Source: Lacticaseibacillus thailandensis DSM 22698 = JCM 13996
GTDB lineage: Bacteria > Bacillota > Bacilli > Lactobacillales > Lactobacillaceae
Direction: 5' to 3'
NCBI RefSeq assembly: GCF_001312865.1
Contig: NZ_BBER01000012.1
Coordinates: forward strand, 1-34,706
DNA: 34,706 nucleotides
Shown: piece after piece, positions 26,017 to 34,706 of the stretch
Numbering within the stretch: the stretch's first letter is position 1
How the letters are laid out: every line of letters begins with the position of its first letter
Notes under the pieces: model-generated
What the model was told of the DNA's origin: nothing
The model's database searches: none
The model's input: the letters and a program-made list of their open reading frames with translations, nothing else
Translations under genes and position numbers: made by a program

Positions 26017-28212
26017 ATTAACTCCAGAAGCAGTCCGGCAGCAACAACCCTACCTGGACTGGGGACTCACTGAGGATGAATACCAGCGAATGGTATCTAA
26101 GCTGGGCCGGTTGCCTAGTTTCACCGAAGTGGGCCTGGCATCAGGAATGTGGAGTGAACACTGCGCCTATAAGTACAGCAAGCCGGTCTTGCGCCAATTT
26201 TGGACGCACAACGACCGGGTGTTAATGGGCCCCGGTGAGGGTGCTGGGGTCATCGACATTGGTGAGGGCAAGGCGGTGGTGTTCAAGGCCGAAAGTCACA
26301 ATCATCCTAGCGCGGTGGAGCCGTACGAGGGTGCAGCGACCGGGGTCGGGGGGATTATTCGGGACATCTTTTCCATTGGCGCAGAACCGGTGGCCATTTT
26401 GGATTCCTTGAGCTTTGGCGAACTGAATGACGCGCATGTACGGCACCTGGTGGACCGGGTTGTGGCTGGTATCGGCGGTTATGGCAACGCATCGGGATTC
26501 CCACGGTCGGTGGGGAGACGAATTTCGACGCTACCTACGCCCAGAATCCGCTGGTGAACGCAATGTGTGTCGGGGTGATGGACCGCGACGCTATTCAGCG
26601 GGGCCGGGCGGCCGGGGTTGGCAACGCCATTATCTATGTAGGAGCGAAAACTGGTCGGGATGGTATTAACGGGGCCAGCTTTGCCTCCGCCGAATTTAGC
26701 GCCGCGGGTGACGCTGACTGCGCGGCAGTGCAGGTCGGTGACCCGTTTATGGAAAAGCTGTTGACGGACGCTTGCTTGGAGGTCTCCCGCGCACACCGGG
26801 CGGTACTAGTGGGCATCCAGGACATGGGGGCGGCCGGGTTGGTCAGTTCCAGTGTGGAGATGGCGGACAAAGCAGGTGCGGGCATGCGCCTCGACCTCGA
26901 CCGGGTACCGCAGCGTGAACCGGGGATGACACCCTACGAAATTATGTTGTCGGAGTCCCAGGAACGCATGTTGCTGTGTGTTCAGGCGGGGGCTGAACAA
27001 GAAGTAATGGACGTCTTTACCCAGAACGGGTTGGATGCCGTGGCCATTGGCCGCGTCACGGCCGGGCACCAGTACCAGTTGGTGCAGCACGGACAGGTGG
27101 TTTGCGACGTGCCGGTAAGTTTGTTGACCGACGACGCACCCATCTACCATCAGGTGGGGGTACGGCCGGCCCGTCTCGCTAAACCGGCCAGTGATTTTAC
27201 GCCCACGGTCACCGATATACGGGCCACCTGGTTAGCGCTGATGGCCCAACCCACGGTCGCTAGTAAGCGCAGCCTGTACCAGCGGTATGACGCCCAGGTC
27301 AAAACGAACACGATGGTGCTCCCCGGTGGTGATGCTGGCGTTATTCGCGTCCGCGGCACCCACCGGGCGCTAGCACTGACGACCGATAGCAATGGCCGGT
27401 ACCTTTACCTGGACCCAGAACGGGGTGGAGCCATGGTGGTCGCGGAGGCGGCTCGTAACTTGGTTGCCACCGGGGCAGAGCCATTAGGGGTGACTGACTG
27501 CCTGAATTATGGGGACCCGACGAACCCTGAACACTTTTACGAACTAGCCGCATCGGCGAAGGGCATTGTGGCCGCCACCAAGGCGCTGAACACGCCGGTC
27601 GTTTCCGGTAACGTGTCGCTGTACAACGAGACCGATGGAGCGGCGATTTACCCAACGCCAATGATTGGAATGGTGGGGCTGATCAGGCACCTAACCGACG
27701 TTACCCCCAACTACTTTCGGGAACCGGGTGAGGTGCTGTACCTGGTGGGGACCACTGGCACGGACTTTAACGGAACGGAATTGCAAAAGATGCTGACCGG
27801 TGGCGTGCGGGGGCGGTTGTTTGGTTTAGATTTAGCGACCGAGCAACGGCGCCAGCAAGTCGTCTTAGCCGCAATTCGTCAGGGTTTAGTGACAGCCGCC
27901 CATGACCTGAGTGTTGGTGGCCTGGCTGCGGGGTTAGCCGAGATGACCTTTACTCGGGGCATCGGGGCGACGGTCAATTATGCTGTGCCGAATAGCCTGT
28001 GGTTTGCCGAGACGCCCAGCCGGTTTTTGGTCACGGTCGCCCCAGACCAAATTGCGGCGTTTGAGCAATTACTTGGTGAAGAGGCCTGTTATTTGGGTAC
28101 CACCACCGCGGCGAACACACTCGCAGTCACCACGCAGGATGAAACGATCGACATACCGGTAGCAGAGTTGCAAATACAGTACGAGGAGGCGATTCCGTGT
28201 CTGATGAAATAA
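26003..28212 (+). CDS. purL: FGAM synthase large subunit PurL (one frameshift)
   Basis: ATP-dependent conversion of FGAR to FGAM, short Gram-positive form that needs PurS and PurQ. Motifs: [51 protein letters not shown], then [39 protein letters not shown], the second half with [15 protein letters not shown] and NCLN-like DCLNYGDP, and [10 protein letters not shown]. The frame breaks at 26490 (GCATC for GCCATC): one C restores [16 protein letters not shown], giving 736 residues. The other 1.7 kb is clean. The stop overlaps purF by 16 nt. Confidence 0.96.
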
Positions 28213-29654
28213 AAGGGTTAAACGAAGAGTGCGGCCTGTTTGGCGTCTGGGATGATGACCATGCCGCCGATATCACTTACCTGGGGCTACACATATTGCA
28301 GCATCGGGGCCAAGAAGGTGCCGGCATCGTGGGTCTGACCGACGCGGGGATGGTGCGTCATCGCGGCCTGGGGTTACTGGCCGAAGTGTTCACCAAACCC
28401 CAGCAGTTAGCTAGCCTTCGCGGCCGTGCCGCCCTGGGACACGTGCGTTATTCGACGGCCGGTGGGCGCGTTTTGGAGAATATTCAACCCTTACTGTTCC
28501 GGTTTACCACCACGGGGGACGTGGCGTTGGCTCACAATGGCAACCTCACCAACGCCCGTTCCCTGCGCGCCCAGCTGGAAGAAGGAGGCGCCATTTTCCA
28601 GTCGTCGTCGGATACGGAAGTGTTAATGCACCTGATTCGCCGTAGTCATCAGACCACCTTTGTGGCGCAACTCAAAGATGCGTTGAACCAGGTCCACGGC
28701 GGCTTTGCCTTTATGTTGTTAACGGAGCACGGTTTATATGCTGCTAGTGATCCCAACGGGTTTCGACCGCTGGTGGTGGGCACCCTACCTGACGGTGGCA
28801 CGGTCATTTGCAGTGAGACCGCGGCGCTCAACGCGGTGGGGGCAACCTTCGTCCAGGACGTGGCTCCAGGTGGGCTAGTCATCGTGGATCAGAGTGGCGT
28901 CCGTTTTGACCACTACACGACGCACACGCAGCTGGCTGTGTGCTCCATGGAGTACATCTACTTTGCCCGGCCCGATTCCGAGATTCATGGGGTCAACGTG
29001 CACCAGGCGCGGGTGCGCATGGGCCGGCGCTTGGCGCAAGAACAACCGGTGGCGGCCGACATCGTGTGCGGAGTTCCCAACTCGTCGCTTTCTGCGGCCA
29101 TGGGTTACGCGCAGGAGTCCGGCATTCCCTACGAAATGGGGCTAGTCAAAAGTCAGTACGTGGCCCGGACCTTCATCCAGCCGACCCAGGCGTTGCGCGA
29201 ACGCAGTGTCCGAATGAAGCTGAGCGCGATTCGTCCAGTTGTCGCTGGCAAACGCGTCGTACTGGTGGATGACTCACTAGTGCGCGGCACCACGGCCCGC
29301 CAAATCGTTAAGTTGCTGCGGGACGCGGGGGCCAAGTCAATTCATCTGCGTATTAGTAGCCCACCGTTGCGGTTCCCGTGTTTCTACGGTATTGATATCC
29401 AGTCGACCCACGAACTCATGGCGGCCAATCACAGTGTGGCGGCCATGCGCACGCTGTTAGGCGTGGATTCATTAGCCTTTTTATCGGTCGCGGGGTTGGA
29501 GCAAAGTGTGAATTTAACCAGTACGGCCCCACACCACGGGCTGTGCGTGGCGTACTTTACGGGGGAATACCCCACGCCATTAGACGATTATGATGCGACG
29601 TTGCGGTCAGAATTGGCCCAGTTATACATTAACGTGGGGGAGGTCAGCGCATGA
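28197..29654 (+). CDS. purF: Amidophosphoribosyltransferase PurF
   Basis: First committed step of purine synthesis: PRPP plus glutamine to phosphoribosylamine. 485 residues, intact. An 11-residue propeptide ([10 protein letters not shown] after Met) precedes the N-terminal nucleophile Cys12 in CGLFGVW; then LGHVRYSTAG, AHNGNLTNA, SSDTEVLMHLI, and the PRPP loop VVLVDDSLVRGTTARQ. Cys in CSMEYIYF, PCFYGID and GLCVAYFTG align with three 4Fe-4S ligands of the B. subtilis enzyme, but the fourth (second Cys of its CLAC) is Tyr here. GTG start with GAGGAGG 7 nt upstream. Confidence 0.96.
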   Translation: MSDEIKGLNEECGLFGVWDDDHAADITYLGLHILQHRGQEGAGIVGLTDAGMVRHRGLGLLAEVFTKPQQLASLRGRAALGHVRYSTAGGRVLENIQPLLFRFTTTGDVALAHNGNLTNARSLRAQLEEGGAIFQSSSDTEVLMHLIRRSHQTTFVAQLKDALNQVHGGFAFMLLTEHGLYAASDPNGFRPLVVGTLPDGGTVICSETAALNAVGATFVQDVAPGGLVIVDQSGVRFDHYTTHTQLAVCSMEYIYFARPDSEIHGVNVHQARVRMGRRLAQEQPVAADIVCGVPNSSLSAAMGYAQESGIPYEMGLVKSQYVARTFIQPTQALRERSVRMKLSAIRPVVAGKRVVLVDDSLVRGTTARQIVKLLRDAGAKSIHLRISSPPLRFPCFYGIDIQSTHELMAANHSVAAMRTLLGVDSLAFLSVAGLEQSVNLTSTAPHHGLCVAYFTGEYPTPLDDYDATLRSELAQLYINVGEVSA

Positions 29655-30670
29655 CGGATGCATATCGTGAAGCGGGTGTAGATATTGCAGCTGGTGCCGC
29701 AGCGGTGCGCCAGTTTGGTCCACTTGCCGCCAGGACCCATAATGAGCACGTATTGTCCCGTTTGGGTGGCTTTGCAGCCGCCTATTCGTTACCGGACGTC
29801 GCCCACCCAACGCTACTAGCAGCGACGGATGGAGTCGGCACCAAAGTCCTGTTGGCGCAAGCGGCTGGGACGGTTGACGGGTTGGGCGTGGACCTGGTCG
29901 CCATGGTGGCCAATGATCTGTTGGCGGATGGCGCCCAACCCCAGTTTTTCCTGGACTACATGGCGGTGGGGCACCTCGAGCCCGCTCTGGCAACTAAGCT
30001 GGTAGCGGGTATTGCGGATGGCTGTCGGCAGGCGGGCATGGCGCTCATTGGTGGCGAAACGGCCGAAATGCCCGATATGTATGAACATGGTCACTTTGAT
30101 CTCGCGGGGTTCGGCGTCGGTATTGCTGACCAAAGGCGGTTACTGCCGCAAGGTGTGGCCGCAGGTGACCTGCTAGTCGGTTTCCCCAGTAGTGGCGTGC
30201 ACGCTAACGGCTTTTCGTTGGTGCGGCAACTATTACGGCGGACGGATCTGGGTAACGCACGCCTTTCGGACGGCCGGAGCATGACCACGGCGTTGCTGAT
30301 GCCGACCCGCATCTATGTGTCTTCCTTGCTACCGCTGGTCCAAGGAGGATTGATCCACGGGTTGGCGCACATCACGGGCGGCGGGTGGACCGAAAACGTG
30401 CCCCGCATGTTGCCGGCCACCCTGACCGCCAGCGTGGATCCCCAAGCGTGGCGCTGGCCGGAGCTGTTCCAGCGGTTACAAGCCGCTGGTCAGCTAGACG
30501 TGGCGGAAATGCGGCGGACCTTTAACCTCGGTATGGGGATGGTGGCCGCCATTGACCCGGTAACGTGGCCAGCGGTGGTGGCTGCTTGCCCCACCGCGGT
30601 GCGGGTCGGTCGCGTTGTCACGCGGGGCCAGCAGGCACCTATTGTGTGGCAGGAGGCGGCACATGAGTAA
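29651..30670 (+). CDS. purM: AIR synthetase PurM
   Basis: Cyclises FGAM to AIR with ATP; homodimer of the PurM/PurL fold. 339 residues, intact. Motifs: YREAGVDIAAGAAAV, LLAATDGVGTKVLLA, VAMVANDLLADGAQPQFFLDY, MALIGGETAEMPDMY, DLLVGFPSSGVHANGFSLVR and AHITGGGWTENVPRML. ATG overlaps the end of purF by 4 nt, with GGGGGAGG upstream. Its stop overlaps the purN start by 8 nt. Confidence 0.96.
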   Translation: MTDAYREAGVDIAAGAAAVRQFGPLAARTHNEHVLSRLGGFAAAYSLPDVAHPTLLAATDGVGTKVLLAQAAGTVDGLGVDLVAMVANDLLADGAQPQFFLDYMAVGHLEPALATKLVAGIADGCRQAGMALIGGETAEMPDMYEHGHFDLAGFGVGIADQRRLLPQGVAAGDLLVGFPSSGVHANGFSLVRQLLRRTDLGNARLSDGRSMTTALLMPTRIYVSSLLPLVQGGLIHGLAHITGGGWTENVPRMLPATLTASVDPQAWRWPELFQRLQAAGQLDVAEMRRTFNLGMGMVAAIDPVTWPAVVAACPTAVRVGRVVTRGQQAPIVWQEAAHE

Positions 30671-31232
30671 ATCAATTGCCATTTTTGCTTCTGGCACCGG
30701 CTCGAACTTTCAGGCCCTGGTCAACGCATTTGCCGGCCGCACCGATATCGTTATCCGTGCACTGGTGTGTGACCATGCCGATGCGCCGGTGGTGGCCAAA
30801 GCCACTCGGGCGCAAATACCAGTGATTGTGGTTGACTACCGCACGGCGGGCAGCAAGACTACGGCGGAACGCCGTATTTTGGCCCAACTACCCCCAATCG
30901 ATCTGATCGTACTGGCAGGATACATGCGCATTTTAGGGCCCACGCTTTTGAACGCGTACCCGCAACGTATCATTAATTTGCACCCGGCGTTGTTGCCTAG
31001 TTTTCCCGGCCGCACCGGCATCGAAGACGCGTGGCACTACGGCGTGAAGGTGACCGGGGTCACTGTCCACTACGTTGACGCCGGCGTAGATTCTGGGCAG
31101 ATCATTGCCCAGGTGCCGGTACCAATTACTACCGGGATGAGTCTTGAGGATTTAACCGCCCAAATTCACCGGGTGGAGCACCAATTGTTGCCAGCAACCG
31201 TGCGTCAGTTAGTTCAAGGAGGAACAATCTAA
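30663..31232 (+). CDS. purN: GAR transformylase PurN
   Basis: Transfers a formyl group from 10-formyl-THF to GAR. 189 residues, intact. Motifs: [15 protein letters not shown] (phosphate loop), [23 protein letters not shown] (catalytic Asn and His) and [15 protein letters not shown] (catalytic Asp). ATG at 30663 with CAGGAGG 6 nt upstream in the end of purM. The folate-dependent PurN rather than formate-dependent PurT route is therefore used. Confidence 0.96.
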   Translation: MSKSIAIFASGTGSNFQALVNAFAGRTDIVIRALVCDHADAPVVAKATRAQIPVIVVDYRTAGSKTTAERRILAQLPPIDLIVLAGYMRILGPTLLNAYPQRIINLHPALLPSFPGRTGIEDAWHYGVKVTGVTVHYVDAGVDSGQIIAQVPVPITTGMSLEDLTAQIHRVEHQLLPATVRQLVQGGTI

Positions 31233-31233
31233 G

Positions 31234-32763
31234 ATGAAGCGTGCATTACTCAGTGTGTCCAATAAGCAGGGGCTAGAGACATTCGCTCAGGGACTAGTGG
31301 ACCGTGGTTTTGAAATTGTGGCGACTGGTGGTACGGAACAACAATTAGTTGCTGCGGGTATCGCGGTGACCAGTGTGGCTACGGTGACGGGGTTCCCCGA
31401 AATGCTCGGGGGCCGCGTGAAGACCTTACACCCGCGTATCCATGCGGGCATTTTAGCCCGGCGTGACCAGCTGGACGACATGGCCGCTTTGGCTAACGCG
31501 GAGATTACTCCGATTGATGTGGTGTGCGTGAACTTGTACCCGTTTGCGGCGACCATTCAGCGGGCAGGAATCACGCGGACTGAGGCCATCGAACAGATCG
31601 ATATCGGCGGGCCTTCAGCGTTACGCGCGGCCGCGAAGAACGCCGATAGCGTATGGGCGGTGGTTGATCCGGCCGACTACCCCAAGGTTTTAGCTGGTTT
31701 GGATCAAGATGATCAGGCCATGCGTCGTGAACTGGCGGCCAAGGTGTTCCGCACCACCGCTGCGTATGATGCCCAAATTGCCGCCTACCTGACAACCGCT
31801 GAGTTCCCGGACACCTATACGCCGACGTACGTGAAGCGTCAAACGATGCGCTACGGAGAAAACAGTCACCAAGCGGCGGCATTCTATGCCGAACCGTATC
31901 CTGATCCCCACAGTATTGCGGCGGCGCACCAGCTACACGGAAAGGAATTATCGTTTAACAACCTCAAAGACGCGGATGCGGCACTGCAAACGATCAACGA
32001 ATTCAGCCAACCAACCGTGGTCGCAATGAAGCACATGAATCCGTGTGGGATTGGCCAGGGTGCAACCATCGAAGCGGCGTGGGATAAAGCCTTTGCGGCT
32101 GACAGTACCTCCATCTTTGGCGGTATTATTGCACTCAACCGCAACGTAGATTTGGCCACCGCCACCAAAATGCACGCGTTATTCCTCGAAATTGTCATGG
32201 CACCAAGTTATGATGATGACGCCCTCGCCATTCTGGCCCAAAAGAAGAACCTCCGCATTCTCACCATCCAGCTAGCGGACCACGCACAACCAGCACCACG
32301 GATGATGGAAACCGTCTCGGTGAGTGGTGGTGTGCTGGTGCAGGAGGCCGACCACCGGGTGGAGACGGCGGCCGACCTGACCGTGGTGACCGATTTGGCG
32401 CCGACTCCCGCGCAGGTACAGGCCCTGCTGTTCGCGCAAATTGTCGTCAAACACGTTAAGAGCAATGCCATCGTGGTGGCCAAAGACGGCCAAACCCTCG
32501 GTATCGGCGCCGGGCAAATGAATCGTATCGGGTCGGCTGAAATTGCCTTGACCGCCGCGCAAACGCACAGCAACTTTGCCGGCGCGGTGCTAGCTAGCGA
32601 CGCCTTCTTCCCGATGGGTGACACGGTGGAATACGCCGCACAACACGGCATTCGGGCAATCATCCAACCTGGTGGTAGTATTCGCGACCAGGAGTCGATC
32701 GACAAGGCCAACGAGTACGGCATCGCAATGGTCACGACTGGCGTGCGGCACTTCCGGCACTAA
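31234..32763 (+). CDS. purH: Bifunctional AICAR transformylase / IMP cyclohydrolase PurH
   Basis: Last two steps to IMP. 509 residues, intact. The N-terminal cyclohydrolase (MGS fold) shows [41 protein letters not shown] and [11 protein letters not shown]. The C-terminal transformylase shows [25 protein letters not shown] (with the catalytic Lys-His), [21 protein letters not shown] and [12 protein letters not shown] at 31234 with AAGGAGG upstream, 1 nt after the purN stop. Confidence 0.97.
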   Translation: MKRALLSVSNKQGLETFAQGLVDRGFEIVATGGTEQQLVAAGIAVTSVATVTGFPEMLGGRVKTLHPRIHAGILARRDQLDDMAALANAEITPIDVVCVNLYPFAATIQRAGITRTEAIEQIDIGGPSALRAAAKNADSVWAVVDPADYPKVLAGLDQDDQAMRRELAAKVFRTTAAYDAQIAAYLTTAEFPDTYTPTYVKRQTMRYGENSHQAAAFYAEPYPDPHSIAAAHQLHGKELSFNNLKDADAALQTINEFSQPTVVAMKHMNPCGIGQGATIEAAWDKAFAADSTSIFGGIIALNRNVDLATATKMHALFLEIVMAPSYDDDALAILAQKKNLRILTIQLADHAQPAPRMMETVSVSGGVLVQEADHRVETAADLTVVTDLAPTPAQVQALLFAQIVVKHVKSNAIVVAKDGQTLGIGAGQMNRIGSAEIALTAAQTHSNFAGAVLASDAFFPMGDTVEYAAQHGIRAIIQPGGSIRDQESIDKANEYGIAMVTTGVRHFRH

Positions 32764-32776
32764 TAGGGAGGCAAAG

Positions 32777-34018
32777 ATGGTGCAAAACGTATTGGTCATT
32801 GGTAGTGGTGCGCGGGAAAGCGCATTAGGGGTGGCGTTCAAGCGCTCACCGCGAGTCGAGCACGTCTACGTGGCCCCTGGTAATGAGGGCATGCAGTTGC
32901 GCGGATTGGAACCAGTTGCGCTTGACGTGCTTGATTTTGCGGGCCTGGTAGCTTTTGCCCGGAAACATGTGGACCTGACGTTCGTAGGACCCGAGGTACC
33001 CTTAGTCGCAGGCATCGTGGATTACTTTACCGCCGCACACCTGCGTATCTTTGGTCCCCACCAAGCGTTGGCCCAACTCGAGGGTAGCAAGGCCTTTGCT
33101 AAGGACTTTATGGCCCGGCATGGGATCCCGACGGCACGGGCTGTGCTGGTGCATGACGCGGATGCTGCGCGAGCCCAGGTACGGACGATGGGGGTGCCCG
33201 TGGTGCTCAAGGCGGACGGGTTGGCAGCCGGTAAGGGCGTGCAGATTGTCACCACCACGGCGGCCGCCGACCAAGCGATTGCGCTGGTCTACCAGCAGCA
33301 GGTGGATGCGCCCCTACTGGTGGAGGAATACCTCCGCGGTGAGGAAGCCTCCGTCATGACCCTCTTTGCCGGCCAGCACTGGGTGATGTTGCCGTTGTCG
33401 CAGGACCATAAGCGGCGGTTTAACGGTGATACGGGTCCCAACACTGGTGGCATGGGCGCCATTAGTCCGGCACCCCAATTCGATGCTACCGCGGTGCAGC
33501 AAGCGCAGAACATCGTGACACGCACCATTAACGGTATTCACGCTGAGGGGCTCGATGGCTGTGGGGTGCTGTATACCGGGTTGATGTTTACCGCGGCGGG
33601 ACCGCGGGTGCTAGAATACAATATGCGGTTGGGGGACCCCGAAACGCAGGTGTTGTTGCCGCAGTTGACCGACGACTTTTTCAGCGTGATTATGCAGTTG
33701 TTGGACGGGCAACAACCACGGCTGCACCTCGATGGTCGGACCTATTGCGGGGTGGTGCTCGTGCACCCGGGATACCCGGCAACCAGTCAGCCACCCGTAG
33801 CCGTAATGACGCCACTGGTCGCCTCTTTGAATCACTGGTTGCCCGCGGCGGTGCGTCAGGTTAATGGACAGTGGCAAAGTAGTGGCGGTCGGGTCGTCAC
33901 CGTGGTGGGTAGTGGTGCTGATGCCCGTGCCGCGGTGCGGGCGACCTATCAGCTCGTGGCGCCGTGGGCGGACGCACTAGCGTACCGCGAGGATATTGGT
34001 GTTCACGCGCTGCAATGA
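32777..34018 (+). CDS. purD: Phosphoribosylamine-glycine ligase PurD
   Basis: ATP-grasp ligase joining phosphoribosylamine and glycine, second step of the pathway. 413 residues, intact. Motifs: FVGPEVPLVAGIVDYF, GSKAFAKDFMARHGIPTA, VVLKADGLAAGKGVQIV, LVEEYLRGEEASVMTL, SQDHKRRFNGDTGPNTGGMG, VLYTGLMFTAAGPRVLEYN and RLGDPETQVLLPQL. The N-terminal loop reads GSGARESAL where many PurD have GGREHAL. ATG at 32777 with GGGAGG upstream, 13 nt after purH. Last gene of the operon. Confidence 0.96.
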   Translation: MVQNVLVIGSGARESALGVAFKRSPRVEHVYVAPGNEGMQLRGLEPVALDVLDFAGLVAFARKHVDLTFVGPEVPLVAGIVDYFTAAHLRIFGPHQALAQLEGSKAFAKDFMARHGIPTARAVLVHDADAARAQVRTMGVPVVLKADGLAAGKGVQIVTTTAAADQAIALVYQQQVDAPLLVEEYLRGEEASVMTLFAGQHWVMLPLSQDHKRRFNGDTGPNTGGMGAISPAPQFDATAVQQAQNIVTRTINGIHAEGLDGCGVLYTGLMFTAAGPRVLEYNMRLGDPETQVLLPQLTDDFFSVIMQLLDGQQPRLHLDGRTYCGVVLVHPGYPATSQPPVAVMTPLVASLNHWLPAAVRQVNGQWQSSGGRVVTVVGSGADARAAVRATYQLVAPWADALAYREDIGVHALQ

Positions 34019-34067
34019 GGGCTAGTGCGATAACAAGGCCATCAAGGGCAATGGTGTGATTAAACGC

Positions 34068-34103
34068 AAACGGGACGCGGAATTTAATTTCCGCGTCCCG
34101 TTT
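34068..34103. terminator. Terminator after purD
   Basis: A perfect 15-bp stem (34068-34082 with 34089-34103) has a 6-nt loop TTTAAT. The right arm ends in TTT but the T run does not extend. The left AAA makes it usable for the small minus-strand ORF as well. Confidence 0.8.
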
Positions 34104-34124
34104 ACTATTGTGTTCACTTTAAGC

Positions 34125-34226
34125 CTAATCGACATCGAAGAAACGAATGAACCAACGCCACCACGTCTGGTGCCTGTGGTCGTAGCGCTGGACCCGACTA
34201 GCCGCAAACTTGTCCGTATCATCCAT
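34125..34226 (-). CDS. Candidate 33-residue protein rich in Trp/Phe/Arg
   Basis: Small ORF starting MDDTDKFAASRV and ending WWRWFIRFFDVD, with a GGGGGAA site 10 nt before the ATG and a stop codon two codons upstream. The charged N-terminus and the aromatic-cationic C-terminus suggest a membrane-associated peptide. A -10-like TACAAT on the minus strand (34287-34292) lies about 60 nt upstream, though without a good -35. It lies between two terminator-bounded units. I recognise no family. It could be chance, and a competing minus-strand frame (34022-34279) covers the same bases. Confidence 0.4.
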   Translation of the reverse strand: MDDTDKFAASRVQRYDHRHQTWWRWFIRFFDVD

Positions 34227-34427
34227 GTGTTAATGGTTCCCCCAAAACGCTGGCTAATGTCCCAGCGGTATTTATTCACAACTACTATTGTAACCCGTTC
34301 ATGGGGTGTCCGACCAGTCGGCGGACGGATGAATTAGCGGCCAGACCGGGTGCACGTCCCGTCAATGCTAATCTATCAAGTATGGTTACGTAATCGTTAA
34401 ATTTTTTGGGGCCATTGCGGACAGATT

Positions 34428-34706
34428 TTATGCCCGGCTGGCCACTTCATCCTTGGCCGGATCCACTTCGGCGTAGTGGTCGTGGATGAAGCGGGCGGAA
34501 CGAGCGAGTTTTTCTTGTTCCAATTCGGTGAGGTGGAAATCGCTCGCGCCAGGATACCGTCACGCCCAATGATCACCGGCGTGGATAGGTAGCAACCGAA
34601 GTCTTCATGCCAGTTAGAGACGGCCAGTTCGGTGTGTGCGTCTTCCAGAATGGTGCGGGCCAGTCGGGTCGCGGCGGCGGCAATAGCGTAGTTGGTGTAC
34701 CGCTTG
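34428..34706 (-). CDS. L-2-hydroxyisocaproate/L-lactate dehydrogenase family, C-terminal part (one frameshift, 5' end outside window)
   Basis: NAD-dependent 2-hydroxyacid dehydrogenase of the LDH/MDH fold; only the last 93 codons are seen. The stretch YTNYAIAAAATRLARTIL then DAHTELAVSNW and GCYLSTPVIIGRDGI fits L-HicDH (compare its DAHAELVVSN and YLSYPAIIGRDG) better than classical L-LDH, which has V-x-LDGEYG and TPAVVNRNGI there. The frame breaks near 34543-34546; one base restores LARSDFHLTELEQEKLARSA and the natural end EVASRA. The 200 bp before the small ORF hold no other gene that I can see. Confidence 0.8.

Noticed and set aside
34022..34279. Minus-strand 85-codon ORF across the purD terminator
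   Set aside because: It runs through the terminator hairpin, is dominated by Ser/Thr/Arg with no protein-like pattern, and overlaps the more plausible 33-codon frame.
1..34706. CRISPR arrays, insertion sequences, prophage or attachment sites
   Set aside because: I saw no spaced direct repeats, transposase-like ORFs, tRNA ends or integrases on either strand.

Overview
The window looks like chromosomal core sequence from a GC-rich member of the Lactobacillaceae. The grounds are gene content and order: rnr-smpB, ung-pta-tsaE, murB-potABCD, a PurR-box-controlled pur operon, PepO and an L-2-hydroxyisocaproate-type dehydrogenase. AGGAGG-type ribosome binding sites and GTG/TTG starts also fit. GC content is high for the family by eye (not counted). 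I cannot name the species. I see no phage, transposon, CRISPR, tRNA or rRNA.  Layout. 1-855 (+): 3' end of rnr, then smpB, closed by a terminator. 1016-2090 (+): a promoter flanked by two operator-like palindromes, then a GlcU-type sugar permease. 2178-5083 (-): fructose PTS EII (domain order B-C-A) and 1-phosphofructokinase, divergent from an RpiR/MurR-type regulator at 5195. 5195-8618 (+): regulator, YbaK-like deacylase, GNAT, HAD phosphatase and an unrecognised beta-rich protein. 8716-13768 (+): ung, pta, tsaE, aldo/keto reductase, pepO. 13832-15134 (-): a DnaQ-type exonuclease and the AP endonuclease ExoA. 15212-15538: unexplained non-coding stretch between divergent promoters. 15603-22532 (+): murB, a CPA1 Na+/H+ antiporter and the polyamine ABC transporter potABCD. 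22623-34018 (+): PurR boxes, promoter and purEKCSQLFMNHD, an almost complete route from PRPP to IMP (purB is not here). 34125-34706 (-): a tiny candidate ORF and the 3' end of an L-HicDH/LDH-family gene.  How the genes work together. Fructose is imported as fructose-1-phosphate and phosphorylated to the 1,6-bisphosphate. Pta makes acetyl-CoA/acetyl-phosphate. Ung, ExoA and the DnaQ-type exonuclease belong to DNA repair. Tightly overlapping pur genes (8-16 nt overlaps) form one translationally coupled operon.  The dominant anomaly is about 23 single-base frameshifts in 17 otherwise well-preserved genes, including the essential murB. Nearly all shorten a run of 2-4 identical bases; two lengthen T runs. 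Restoring one base per site gives full-length proteins of normal size. The simplest reading is indel error in the sequence rather than gene decay, so I annotate these as whole genes and state where each shift lies. I found no clear novel defence or biosynthetic system; the more interesting leads are regulatory elements, two unrecognised small/orphan proteins and some active-site or ligand substitutions.
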